From: Bacteroidota bacterium
GTDB taxonomy: Bacteria; Bacteroidota; Ignavibacteria; Ignavibacteriales; Melioribacteraceae
Direction of reading: 5' to 3'
DNA: 6,781 bases
Assembly: GCA_023381535.1 (NCBI GenBank)
Contig: JAMCSN010000309.1
Span: 1 to 6,781, forward strand
This document shows, piece after piece, positions 1-6,657 of the stretch; within the stretch, counting starts at the first letter, position 1, and each line of letters starts with the position of its first letter. Under the pieces are notes generated by a model. That model did no database searches. It was not told the origin of the DNA and was given only the letters and a program-made list of their open reading frames with translations. The position numbers were made by a program, and so were the translations under genes.

Positions 1-1
1 C

Positions 2-1105
2 ATCAACAAATTGATTATCGGTACCGACGAAGCATACCAGGACGGCGCAATTTTGTTTTACAGTTTGTCGCCCACAAACGGTCGCGGTAGTGATCTGAAA
101 GCCGATAAACGCGAAGGTGCAAATACATTCGGCGCGTTTATTCAAGATGAAATTTTATTCAACGAAAAATTTAGTGTAATTGCCAGCGCCCGGTATGATA
201 ATGTAACATACTATTCCGAAGACTTCATGTCACCCCAGTTCGGCGTTCAAAAAAAATCGTTTGAAAGACTTACACCAAAAGCAGGAATAACGTATAGAAT
301 TTCGCCGACAAATAGTTTGTATGTAAATCTTGGCGGCGGCATCGAAGTCCCTGCCGGCAACGAAACCGACCCAGCTGGCACTTACGGTCAAGATTTAGTT
401 TACCTGATCAATCCGCTTTTGGATCCGATAGTCTCAACAACTTATGAAGTAGGTTCAAAAAATATTTCGGTGCTCGATAAAAATAGTTTTATGAAATTGA
501 TCACTTATGACTTGGCACTTTATTACATCGATGTTAGGAACGATATAATTCCATACCGAGGAGGAAGATTTTATTTTACTGCCGGAAGAACGAGACGACT
601 CGGCGCCGAGCTGAACAGTTCGATTCAATTTGCGCATGGCATTTTATTCAACGCAGCATTCACTTTATCGGATAATAAATATCAAGATTATCTTATAGAT
701 TCGGTTCATTACGGTAAGGCGGGAAGTTTTGCGGATTACAAAAACAATAAAGTTGCCGGAGTGCCGGATTTCTTTTACAATATCGGCGTGACTGTAGAGC
801 CTACTGAGCTTAACGGAATTTTTATTTCTCTCGGCATAAACGGAATTGGAAAATATTTTGTTGATGACGCGAACACCTTGTCGGTTCCGGCTTTCAATGT
901 GGTGAATGCAACCATAGGTTTGAACAAACCGGTAAAAATTATTGGTGATCTTACTGTTAGTGGATTTGTTACCGTTAACAATTTGTTTGATTTGAAATAC
1001 GCTGTGTCAGCGTTCGTGAATCCGGATATTGTGAACAACGAAGCAGTTTATCTCGAACCCGGCATGCCGGGAAATTTCGTTGTGTCGTTGTCATTTAGCT
1101 ATTAG
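2..1105 (+). CDS. TonB-dependent outer-membrane receptor, C-terminal part (5' end outside window)
   Basis: The reading frame is open from the first complete codon at base 2 to a TAG at 1103-1105, giving 367 residues. This is about the C-terminal half of a family whose members usually have 650-900 residues. TonB-dependent receptors are beta-barrels that import siderophores, haem, cobalamin, sugars or other ligands using TonB energy. Visible support: alternating hydrophobic/polar strands throughout; FGAFIQDEI and IASARYDNV in the early barrel (about 130-210); STTYEVGSK at 434-460, the common (T/S)xxYExGxK barrel signature; TVNNLFDLKY and YLEPGMPGNF near the end; and a C-terminal strand closing in FSY, the aromatic terminus recognised by the BAM machinery. 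The plug domain and TonB box lie upstream of the window, so the ligand cannot be assigned. The gene converges on the iron operon. Fur control is plausible but not shown here. The TTG at 11 is internal, not the true start. Confidence 0.93.
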   Translation: MNKLIIGTDEAYQDGAILFYSLSPTNGRGSDLKADKREGANTFGAFIQDEILFNEKFSVIASARYDNVTYYSEDFMSPQFGVQKKSFERLTPKAGITYRISPTNSLYVNLGGGIEVPAGNETDPAGTYGQDLVYLINPLLDPIVSTTYEVGSKNISVLDKNSFMKLITYDLALYYIDVRNDIIPYRGGRFYFTAGRTRRLGAELNSSIQFAHGILFNAAFTLSDNKYQDYLIDSVHYGKAGSFADYKNNKVAGVPDFFYNIGVTVEPTELNGIFISLGINGIGKYFVDDANTLSVPAFNVVNATIGLNKPVKIIGDLTVSGFVTVNNLFDLKYAVSAFVNPDIVNNEAVYLEPGMPGNFVVSLSFSY

Positions 1106-1121
1106 CCGTATTATAAAGTAC

Positions 1122-1147
1122 AAAGGCGAAACATTTGTTTCGCCCTT
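1122..1147. terminator. Hairpin between convergent genes, probable bidirectional terminator
   Basis: GGCGAAAC (1125-1132), a four-base ATTT loop, and GTTTCGCC (1137-1144) form a perfect 8-bp stem. It extends by two A-T pairs (1123-1124 with 1146-1147) if C1145 is bulged. The hairpin lies between the stop of the receptor gene (1105) and the stop of the minus-strand peptidase (1175). The minus-strand exit reads TTTGTACTTT, a moderate U-rich tract; the plus-strand exit is weaker. It is best placed to end the five-gene minus-strand operon, and may also serve the receptor gene. Confidence 0.7.
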
Positions 1148-1174
1148 GAGTTTATATCAACAGAGAGTTAAAAA

Positions 1175-2974
1175 CTATTTCGCCATCAATTCGACATTCA
1201 GTTTCACTTCTTTTCCGTCGCGCAAAACTACAACTTCAACTTTGTCTCCGGCTTTGTAATCACCCATGGCGTACATAAAATCGTAAATATTGTTAACTGT
1301 TTTTGGACCGAACTTTATAATGATGTCATTGGCTTTCATGCCGGCTTTTGCTGCCGGTCCGCCTTCAGTAACGCCTGAAATCTTGTAGCCGTTTCCAATA
1401 AAACCAAATTCCGGAACTGTGCCGACAGTAACACGTGTCCTTACTTCTCCGCGGCTTGCTGGTTCTTCAACTTTGATAAAGTCCGGACGTTTGGCTTCCA
1501 AATCGATATCATCAGCAATGTCATAAACATAATTTACGACGCGAGCTTCTCCTTCATTATTGATTTTGTCCGCGGTGTCGGATGGCTTATGATAATCGGA
1601 ATGTGTCCCGGTAAAAAAGAAAAGAACCGGAATATTTTTGTTTGTGAACGCCTGATGATCACTTCCGCCGGAACCGCCTTCGTTGAAACCTAATTTGAAT
1701 CCGTATTTGTTTTTTTCGTTCAGAAGTGTTTTCCATTCGGATGAAGTCCCGGTACCGATAATTGTTAAACTGTTTTCACTGTTCAGCCGACCGACCATAT
1801 CCATATTTAACATCGCAGCAATTTCGTTTAACGGTACGGGAGAATTATTTGTAAAGTAAGTTGAACCAAGAATACCGAGCTCCTCGCCGGAGAATGCGAC
1901 AAATATTATGCTTCGTTTAACGCGTTCTTTGATCGATCCGAACTTCTCAGCGATTTCTAATAAGCCCGACGTTCCCGAAGCATTATCATCTGCACCGTGA
2001 TGAATCATCGGTTCTTTGCCTTTGTACATTGAGGATTCTTTCAACTGATCGATACCAAGATGATCGTAGTGAGCGCCGATGACTATGTATTCGTTTTTCA
2101 AAGTTGGATCGGATCCTTCAATCATACCGGCAACGTTTCTTCCTTTGCTGACAATCTCTTTCACTCCGGTCGATAACGTGGCTTTAGCATTTTTAAAAGC
2201 AAATGAAGCCGGTTTTTTTGACGCGTCAATTTTTTTCTGATAATCCAAAAAATTTAATCCTTCCGATTTGAAAAGTTGATCCACAAATAATCTTTTCATG
2301 TTCTGAACAAAAATGTCGGACATAGGCGGCGCACCATCGTAACGAAGATCCATCAGCGGATCGTCTTCGTTCACAGGCGCATATCCATTTACCAGGATAA
2401 TTCCGGCAGCGCCTTTTTCTTTAGCAATAGTTGCCTTGTTTCTGAAAGAAGCATAGCGGTCAAATTCAGATTTTGAGCTATCATGTTCGGGATGATATCG
2501 CATCACAACAACAATTTTGCCTTTGACATCCAGACCGGCAAAGTCATCGTAACCTAGCTTTGGCGCAGAGATTCCATATCCGGCAAAAACTAAATCGCCT
2601 GTAACTTTTCCGTTTGCCGAGTAAGATACTGTCGTAAATTCTTTACCAAGTTTTAAATTTTGTTTTTGATCGTTGATGTCTAATGTTAACGAGTTTGCTT
2701 TTGTAAGTTGTACTTTTTCAACGAAAGGAAATTCTTGAAACCAGTTTCCGTTGAATGCAGGTTTCAATCCGTAGGTTTCAAATTCGCTTTTTATGTAGTC
2801 GCCGGCTTTTCGTTCTTCAGGGCTGCCGGTAAATCTGCCTTTCATATCGTCGGATGCCAAATAATAAATGTTAGCTTTAATTTCTTCTGAGGTGATTAAC
2901 GGATTGTGAATTTTGTTCTGTGCGAAAAGGAAAGATGAGAATAGTGCAATTACAAGAACGGTATATCGTTTCAT
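1175..2974 (-). CDS. Secreted M28-family zinc metallopeptidase with PA and C-terminal PDZ domains
   Basis: The protein has 599 residues. Residues 1-18 form a Sec signal peptide (KR, hydrophobic core, cleavage likely after LFA), so it acts in the envelope or outside. A PA-like insert spans about 120-260. The catalytic domain (about 278-490) carries the full M28 di-zinc set: H302 in AHYDH, D330 in GADDNASG, the GEE pair E364 (general base) and E365 (ligand), D392 in NMDMVGR and H462 in YHKPSDT. A PDZ domain follows at about 520-598 (GGPAAKAGMKANDIIIKFG). M28 enzymes are mostly aminopeptidases or carboxypeptidases removing single residues; the exact specificity cannot be read here. The start is supported by the signal peptide and by GGAGG at 2979-2983. 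It is the last gene of the minus-strand set, 41 bases after the hydrolase, and its strong ribosome site suggests independent initiation. A role in iron uptake is not indicated; operon membership is inferred from spacing. Confidence 0.94.
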   Translation of the reverse strand: MKRYTVLVIALFSSFLFAQNKIHNPLITSEEIKANIYYLASDDMKGRFTGSPEERKAGDYIKSEFETYGLKPAFNGNWFQEFPFVEKVQLTKANSLTLDINDQKQNLKLGKEFTTVSYSANGKVTGDLVFAGYGISAPKLGYDDFAGLDVKGKIVVVMRYHPEHDSSKSEFDRYASFRNKATIAKEKGAAGIILVNGYAPVNEDDPLMDLRYDGAPPMSDIFVQNMKRLFVDQLFKSEGLNFLDYQKKIDASKKPASFAFKNAKATLSTGVKEIVSKGRNVAGMIEGSDPTLKNEYIVIGAHYDHLGIDQLKESSMYKGKEPMIHHGADDNASGTSGLLEIAEKFGSIKERVKRSIIFVAFSGEELGILGSTYFTNNSPVPLNEIAAMLNMDMVGRLNSENSLTIIGTGTSSEWKTLLNEKNKYGFKLGFNEGGSGGSDHQAFTNKNIPVLFFFTGTHSDYHKPSDTADKINNEGEARVVNYVYDIADDIDLEAKRPDFIKVEEPASRGEVRTRVTVGTVPEFGFIGNGYKISGVTEGGPAAKAGMKANDIIIKFGPKTVNNIYDFMYAMGDYKAGDKVEVVVLRDGKEVKLNVELMAK

Positions 2975-2978
2975 GATG

Positions 2979-2983
2979 CCTCC
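2979..2983 (-). promoter_or_regulatory. Strong Shine-Dalgarno of the M28 peptidase gene
   Basis: Read on the minus strand, GGAGG lies 4 bases before the ATG at 2974-2972. It is the only strong ribosome site in the five-gene minus-strand set and fixes the start of the peptidase. Confidence 0.8.
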
Positions 2984-3008
2984 AGAATCTTATTGATTAT
3001 TACTCGAA

Positions 3009-3020
3009 AATAATATTATT
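3009..3020. repeat. 12-base AT palindrome over the hydrolase stop codon
   Basis: AATAATATTATT is a perfect dyad that includes the TAA stop (3018-3016) of the hydrolase gene. It is flanked by CGAA and TTCG, which can pair as an alternative short hairpin (3005-3022). It is too AT-rich and loopless to call a terminator. It may be chance in this base composition. Confidence 0.3.
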
Positions 3021-3735
3021 CGGGCACATGAACCAAGAAATAATCTTTCGCCGTTTTGCCTATTTGCGATGCCTCTTCGATGGTCATGTGAAGCTGTGAT
3101 TTTTTTTCCTTGGCACCGGCTTCAATGATTGCTAGATCGGAATCCTTTGCCATCTTTGCAAGCGAATCGCAGTATGCAGTATCGCCGCCGTAGCAAATGG
3201 ATTTTTCATCATGAATAAATTTGAATCCAAGCGATGGGATTAAAATGGTGGAGCTTGAATCTTCTGTGAGTTCTCTGTGATTTACTTTGAACGGTTTAAT
3301 GGTTACGGAATTTCGTTTAAAACTTTTTGCGCTGTTGATCGGCTTCAATACAATAGGGTAAGAAAGTTCTTTTCCGTAAACACTGATGAAGGCTTTGTGA
3401 ATGCTTTCGATTTCCAAACAACCTTTCGGATAATAGATGTTCAGCGGACTCTTCTTCTTCATAACGGAAAGATAGGTTAACAGCGACCACACTCCGCCGA
3501 CGTGATCATGATGACCATGACTGATAAAAATATCGGAGATTTTTAGAATTGTTACAGCGCCAACATCTTTGTTAAGATCGCGCAAGATTCCGTCACCTGG
3601 ATCGACAACAAATGTTGCCTTGTCGGTTGTGACTAAAATCCCGGTAGAAATGTTGGGAATGGAAGAATAAATTTTAATGAAGAAATCTTCTTTGCGCCAG
3701 ATTAACGGATATTTTGGAATTTCACTTTTCTTCAT
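3016..3735 (-). CDS. Metallo-beta-lactamase-fold hydrolase, RNase Z-like
   Basis: The protein has 239 residues, no signal peptide and is predicted cytosolic. The MBL signature HGHHDH spans residues 73-78 (H73, H75, D77, H78), preceded by VDPGDG (44-49) on the first sheet. Further likely metal ligands are H153 in VNHRE, D185 in GGDTAY and H236 in LVHVPE. H216 in LHMTIEEA matches the catalytic HxTxxEA element of RNase Z-type enzymes. This ligand order fits the RNase Z/ElaC-like branch rather than glyoxalase II or beta-lactamases; the substrate (tRNA 3' end, cyclic nucleotide, phosphodiester or other) is unknown. The chain stops three residues after the last ligand, shorter than ElaC-type RNase Z, which has about 300 residues. 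It starts 3 bases after the feoB stop with no visible Shine-Dalgarno, so translational coupling to feoB is likely. Its link to iron uptake is by position only. Confidence 0.88.
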   Translation of the reverse strand: MKKSEIPKYPLIWRKEDFFIKIYSSIPNISTGILVTTDKATFVVDPGDGILRDLNKDVGAVTILKISDIFISHGHHDHVGGVWSLLTYLSVMKKKSPLNIYYPKGCLEIESIHKAFISVYGKELSYPIVLKPINSAKSFKRNSVTIKPFKVNHRELTEDSSSTILIPSLGFKFIHDEKSICYGGDTAYCDSLAKMAKDSDLAIIEAGAKEKKSQLHMTIEEASQIGKTAKDYFLVHVPE

Positions 3736-3738
3736 TTG

Positions 3739-5781
3739 TCATAACACAAATTGTGCAACAATTCCGCCGATCAAAAATGCAGTTACCCATGTTCCGATCC
3801 AAATTGCTGTACCTTCTTTCCAACCTCTTTCTTTCAGCATAACAACGAACGAGGCGATGCACGGTACAAAAATTGTGATCGTGATAATGGCAACTGTTTT
3901 CTGCATGACGGATAAACTCATGTGAAAGAGTCCGGCTGCGCCGAAATCTCTGCGAACCATTCCCATCACGAAAGCATTTGCCGCTTCTTTGGGAAGTTTC
4001 AGCCATACGGTTGTGAGCGGAGCTAATAAGTTTTGCCAAACATCAAGCAAACCAGTGATTTGCATAACTCCTACAGCAAGAGCTCCGACAAAAAACCAGA
4101 ATCCAGCTTCCTTCATGAAGCCCCAAGTTCTGAATAAAGTTTTTTTGAAGATGTTGTTCATCTTAGGAATTCTAATCATCGGCAAATCGATTAATAGGGG
4201 AGAGCTCTCACCCGGAAGCATTTTGTTTAAGACAGTCGATAGAATAATTAACACGCTTCCGATCACAGATATGTAAAGGATGATTGGACCAAATCCCGCG
4301 CCGCTCAGCAATGCAGCTATTACGGCTAATTGTGCCGAACATGGAATTACAAATTGCAAAATCGCTGTTACTATAGATTTTTCCCGTTCGGTTCCAAGTA
4401 ATCTTGTTGTAATATTTGCCATGGTAATGCATCCGAATCCCAGCATGATCGGGATTACCGCGCGACCATTTAAGCCAATTTTGTTAAAGGAACGATCAAG
4501 CATCGTTGCTAATCTCGGAAGGTAACCGCTGTCTTCAAGCAGTGCCATAATGAAATAAAATCCAATCACGAGCGGTAGCAGCAAGAATAACAAATAAGTT
4601 ACAGTCATTGTTATTACGCCGAACTCACCAAAAAAAAGCTGAACAAGCGGATTCTTAAACTTGAATTCTGATTGCGTAACGTTTTGTTTAATCCATGTTT
4701 CGTAATTATTGTGCAATGTTTCGTTCGCGCTAATCCCGGAAGGAAAGTCGAAAGTTTTTTTCTCTAGAACTTTCCCAGCTGCATCGGTAACTGTTCCTTG
4801 AATTGTTACGGGAGTATAATTGCCCACAAATGTTTTCACATCGTGTTCAAAAATTTCCCGACCTATCTTGACTTCTGTGAAATTTACTACGCGCTGCGAG
4901 ATTAGATCACCGATAAAAAAGTAAACCAACAAAAGCATCACAAGAAGAATTGGAATACCTGTAATTGGGTTTAAAGACAATCGCCCAAGTAAATTAAAAA
5001 TCTCGCCTTTCTTAGAATCCTCGTACTCAACTTGATCTACTAATTCGTTCACGCGGTTTCGTCGGCCGATATAAATTTTTTCACGTTCTTCCGGCGTACC
5101 GTTTTTCACATTGTAACGTTCGGCTACCGATTCATCGCCCTCAAGAATCAAAACGGCTTCTGCTTGTGGGACGGAATTTTCCATTATCTGCTGAATCATG
5201 AAATGAAGATCTAACTGTTGATTACCGACTTTTGCATGTTCAATCGCATAATCAAGTTTATCAAAACCGGATTTATCAACTGCCGTTGTTGGAATAACTT
5301 CAACACCAAGGAATTCTTTCAACTTTTCAATATCAATCTTGATCTTTCTCTTCTTCAATTCGTCGCTGAAGTTCAGCAACACTGTAACGCGTTTTCCCAT
5401 GTCAATCAACTGAAGCGTAAGGAAAAGATCGCGTTCAAGATTGAGCGCGTTAACAACATTCAAAATTACATCGGCAGAAAGGATTATATTCCTTGCAACT
5501 TTTTCTTCATCGTTGAATGAACCGACTCCGTAAATGCCCGGCGTATCAAAAACAAATTTGTCTTTGTAATGACTCTTGATTATTGATACGGTTGTGCCGG
5601 GGAAGTTGGATACATCAACGTACATCCCGCTAAGATAATTGAAGAAGCATGACTTACCGACGTTGGGATTTCCCACAAGTACAATTTTCTCTTCGGAAAT
5701 ATTTTTTGAACTTCCGTTTTCTTCGGTCAGAAGAACAGAATTTATTTCGCTCTTTATTCCAAGGATACTATCAGATTTCAT
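3739..5781 (-). CDS. feoB: Ferrous iron transport protein B (inner-membrane GTPase transporter)
   Basis: FeoB imports Fe(II) across the inner membrane. The protein has 680 residues (E. coli 773). After about 32 extra N-terminal residues comes the GTPase domain: G1 GNPNVGKS (37-44), G2 around NFPGTT (59-64), G3 DTPG (79-82), G4 NFSD (137-140) and G5 near TAVDKSG (166-172). A helical, charged linker reaches about 270. The membrane part begins with NPITGIP and a segment at about 276-292, then an unusually long extracytoplasmic loop (about 293-386), then LEDSGYLPR (415-423). Gate-type segments follow: GFGCITMA (448-455) and IPCSAQL (479-485). RRDFGAAGL (610-618) and VPCIA (639-643) come later. 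Cysteines 451, 481 and 641 are likely the conserved membrane cysteines. It belongs to the FeoB branch with GCxTMA and RRDxGAAGL rather than the E. coli-type GCxVPA. It follows feoA by 6 bases without a clear Shine-Dalgarno. No feoC is seen. Confidence 0.97.
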   Translation of the reverse strand: MKSDSILGIKSEINSVLLTEENGSSKNISEEKIVLVGNPNVGKSCFFNYLSGMYVDVSNFPGTTVSIIKSHYKDKFVFDTPGIYGVGSFNDEEKVARNIILSADVILNVVNALNLERDLFLTLQLIDMGKRVTVLLNFSDELKKRKIKIDIEKLKEFLGVEVIPTTAVDKSGFDKLDYAIEHAKVGNQQLDLHFMIQQIMENSVPQAEAVLILEGDESVAERYNVKNGTPEEREKIYIGRRNRVNELVDQVEYEDSKKGEIFNLLGRLSLNPITGIPILLVMLLLVYFFIGDLISQRVVNFTEVKIGREIFEHDVKTFVGNYTPVTIQGTVTDAAGKVLEKKTFDFPSGISANETLHNNYETWIKQNVTQSEFKFKNPLVQLFFGEFGVITMTVTYLLFLLLPLVIGFYFIMALLEDSGYLPRLATMLDRSFNKIGLNGRAVIPIMLGFGCITMANITTRLLGTEREKSIVTAILQFVIPCSAQLAVIAALLSGAGFGPIILYISVIGSVLIILSTVLNKMLPGESSPLLIDLPMIRIPKMNNIFKKTLFRTWGFMKEAGFWFFVGALAVGVMQITGLLDVWQNLLAPLTTVWLKLPKEAANAFVMGMVRRDFGAAGLFHMSLSVMQKTVAIITITIFVPCIASFVVMLKERGWKEGTAIWIGTWVTAFLIGGIVAQFVL

Positions 5782-5787
5782 AATATT

Positions 5788-6015
5788 TTATTTCTGTAAA
5801 ATAACTTGAATTTTTTTTGCGAGATCAAAACCGACAGCAATTTCTTGCCTGTTCTTTTGAACAACGATGGTACCGCCGGGTAATCTTTCTAAACATTTGA
5901 ATGTATCACCTTCGGAAATGCCAAGTCTTATCAATTGTGATTTAATATCTCCAGCCGGCAGTTTTACAACGGTAACCGGAACACCTTTTTTCGCTTTATC
6001 TAATGTGCTATCCAT
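5788..6015 (-). CDS. feoA: Ferrous iron transport protein A, SH3-like FeoA domain
   Basis: A 75-residue single-domain protein of the usual FeoA length (about 75-85). FeoA is a small cytosolic partner needed for FeoB-mediated Fe(II) uptake, thought to bind FeoB. Family features: a turn with LPAGDIKSQLIRLGISEGD (19-37), the hydrophobic core ERLPGGTIVVQ (43-53), and the closing strand IAVGFDLAKKIQV (59-71), matching the (I)AxGxxLAxxIxV end of the domain. It is a separate gene, not fused to FeoB. Its ATG overlaps the end of fur by 8 bases, so start and stop share ATGGATAG, and feoB follows after 6 bases, implying one transcript and translational coupling. Only a weak AAAGAAA precedes the start. 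Confidence 0.93.
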   Translation of the reverse strand: MDSTLDKAKKGVPVTVVKLPAGDIKSQLIRLGISEGDTFKCLERLPGGTIVVQKNRQEIAVGFDLAKKIQVILQK

Positions 6016-6469
6016 TTTCTTTATTCATTCCGCAGCTTGGATTTGTGCATTTACCAAATATGTTGAAGGAATAACCGGAAGCTTCAAATCCGATATCCTT
6101 TGAAATTTGTTTTACTATTTTCTGAAGTTTCGGTTCGGAAAATTCTTTGATAGCTCCACAGTTTGTGCAGATTAAATGATCGTGAGTAGTTTTGCCGACG
6201 TTGGATTCGTAGCGTGTTTTGTTCTCGCCAAAATTTCTTTTCGAAAGCACACCACATTGCGCCAGTAACTCTACCGTATTATAAACGGTGGCGCGGGAGA
6301 TTTCGGAATGACTGCTTTTCATTTGCACGTACAATTCATCTGCGCCAAAGTGTCCTTCGTAATCAATCGCATGGTCCAATACTTCAAAACGTTCTGGGGT
6401 AATCCGATGATCGCCTCTTTTTAAAAAGTGCCGAAATTCCTCGTGTACAACTTCTCTTCCTGATTTCAT
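6008..6469 (-). CDS. fur: Fur-family Fe(II)-responsive transcriptional regulator
   Basis: The protein has 153 residues. The N-terminal winged helix (about 8-85) contains HRITPERFEVL (21-31) and the recognition helix in SRATVYNTVELL (58-69). The C-terminal dimerisation domain has HDHLIC (96-101) and two CxxC-type pairs, C101/C104 and C141/C146, forming a structural Zn(Cys)4 site. Aligned by eye to E. coli Fur, H40, E88, H96, H98 and E109 match the H33, E81, H88, H90, E101 site. The second site is altered: Q116 replaces E108 and Y133 replaces H125. Glutamate at position 109, where PerR has aspartate D104, favours Fur over PerR. Zur or Mur cannot be fully excluded, but direct overlap with feoA supports an iron role. 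It is the first gene of the minus-strand operon and probably autoregulated from the region upstream. No strong Shine-Dalgarno is visible. Confidence 0.93.
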   Translation of the reverse strand: MKSGREVVHEEFRHFLKRGDHRITPERFEVLDHAIDYEGHFGADELYVQMKSSHSEISRATVYNTVELLAQCGVLSKRNFGENKTRYESNVGKTTHDHLICTNCGAIKEFSEPKLQKIVKQISKDIGFEASGYSFNIFGKCTNPSCGMNKENG

Positions 6470-6480
6470 TTCTTGTTACT

Positions 6481-6520
6481 ATTTAGATTTAGTCCATATA
6501 AAAATAGAAGTTCTCTAAAT
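6481..6520. repeat. Inverted repeat ATTTAGA-N26-TCTAAAT around the fur promoter
   Basis: ATTTAGA (6481-6487) and TCTAAAT (6514-6520) are exact reverse complements with 26 bases between them. They bracket the candidate -10 of the fur operon. A tandem TTTAGAT/TTTAGTC lies in the left arm. Similar TCTAA(A) elements recur at 6577-6581 and 6585-6590 and a TTTAGG at 6598-6603. Operator function, possibly Fur binding, is inferred; the classical GATAATGATAATCATTATC box was not found. Confidence 0.35.
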
Positions 6521-6529
6521 AAAAAGCAA
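6501..6529 (-). promoter_or_regulatory. Candidate promoter of the fur-feoAB operon
   Basis: On the minus strand, TTGCTT (6529-6524) and TATTTT (6506-6501) are separated by exactly 17 bases, a fair match to a -35/-10 pair (4 of 6 in each hexamer). Transcription would begin near 6494, about 25 bases before the fur ATG. A TAGA-N5-TCTA dyad lies in the spacer, where a repressor could block polymerase. AT-rich DNA gives such matches by chance, and promoter consensus in this phylum may differ. Confidence 0.35.
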
Positions 6530-6561
6530 TATTCTGCGATGAGAATTTGAAGATATCTGAA

Positions 6562-6590
6562 TTGGCATTTCTTTAATCTAACATTCTAAA
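6562..6590 (+). promoter_or_regulatory. Candidate promoter of the dodecin gene
   Basis: TTGGCA (6562-6567) matches the -35 consensus at 5 of 6 positions. TCTAAA (6585-6590), 17 bases downstream, matches the -10 at 4 of 6. The predicted leader would be about 65 bases. The proposed -10 sits inside an inverted repeat at 6570-6592. Assignment is tentative. Confidence 0.35.
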
Positions 6591-6592
6591 GA
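6570..6592. repeat. Inverted repeat TCTTTA-N11-TAAAGA, possible operator
   Basis: TCTTTA (6570-6575) and TAAAGA (6587-6592) are exact reverse complements with 11 bases between them. The size and spacing suit a dimeric winged-helix repressor. It overlaps the candidate -10 of the plus-strand gene. Which regulator would bind is unknown. Confidence 0.35.
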
Positions 6593-6617
6593 GTTATTTT
6601 AGGTTTGAATTTTTACC

Positions 6618-6638
6618 AACTGAACTATCAATTGAACT
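6618..6638 (+). repeat. Tandem 9-base repeat AA(C/T)TGAACT, 12-base period
   Basis: AACTGAACT (6618-6626) and AATTGAACT (6630-6638) are two direct copies with one mismatch, 12 bases apart, in the presumed leader of the dodecin gene. This could be a binding site on one helix face or simple chance. Confidence 0.3.
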
Positions 6639-6650
6639 TTTTATTTATAG

Positions 6651-6657
6651 AAAGGGG
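6651..6657 (+). promoter_or_regulatory. Shine-Dalgarno of the dodecin gene
   Basis: AAAGGGG ends 5 bases before the ATG at 6663, a good spacing, and supports that start codon. Confidence 0.65.

Noticed and set aside
775..1038. An 87-codon minus-strand frame
   Set aside because: It is antisense to the conserved C-terminal barrel of the TonB-dependent receptor and resembles no known family.
3722..4039. A 105-codon minus-strand frame overlapping the 3' end of feoB and the start of the hydrolase gene
   Set aside because: It is out of frame with feoB, which has unmistakable transporter motifs there. Its composition (many R, H and C) is typical of a shadow frame.
3989..4525. Two plus-strand frames opposite the FeoB membrane domain
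   Set aside because: They are reverse-strand shadows of membrane helices, with no start context or family resemblance.
5218..5520. A 100-codon plus-strand frame
   Set aside because: It lies wholly antisense to the FeoB GTPase domain, shows no recognisable motif and has no ribosome site.
6008..6469. Assigning the regulator as PerR
   Set aside because: The residue matching the PerR regulatory D104 is glutamate (E109) and the gene overlaps feoA. Both favour an iron-sensing Fur.
6551..6558. AGATATCT perfect 8-base palindrome upstream of the dodecin gene
   Set aside because: It is short, does not extend outward and is expected by chance in AT-rich DNA.
6600..6607. TAGGTTTG as a Bacteroidetes-type -7 element (TANNTTTG)
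   Set aside because: The nearest upstream TTG-type -33 element (6562-6564) is about 36 bases away, far outside the usual spacing.
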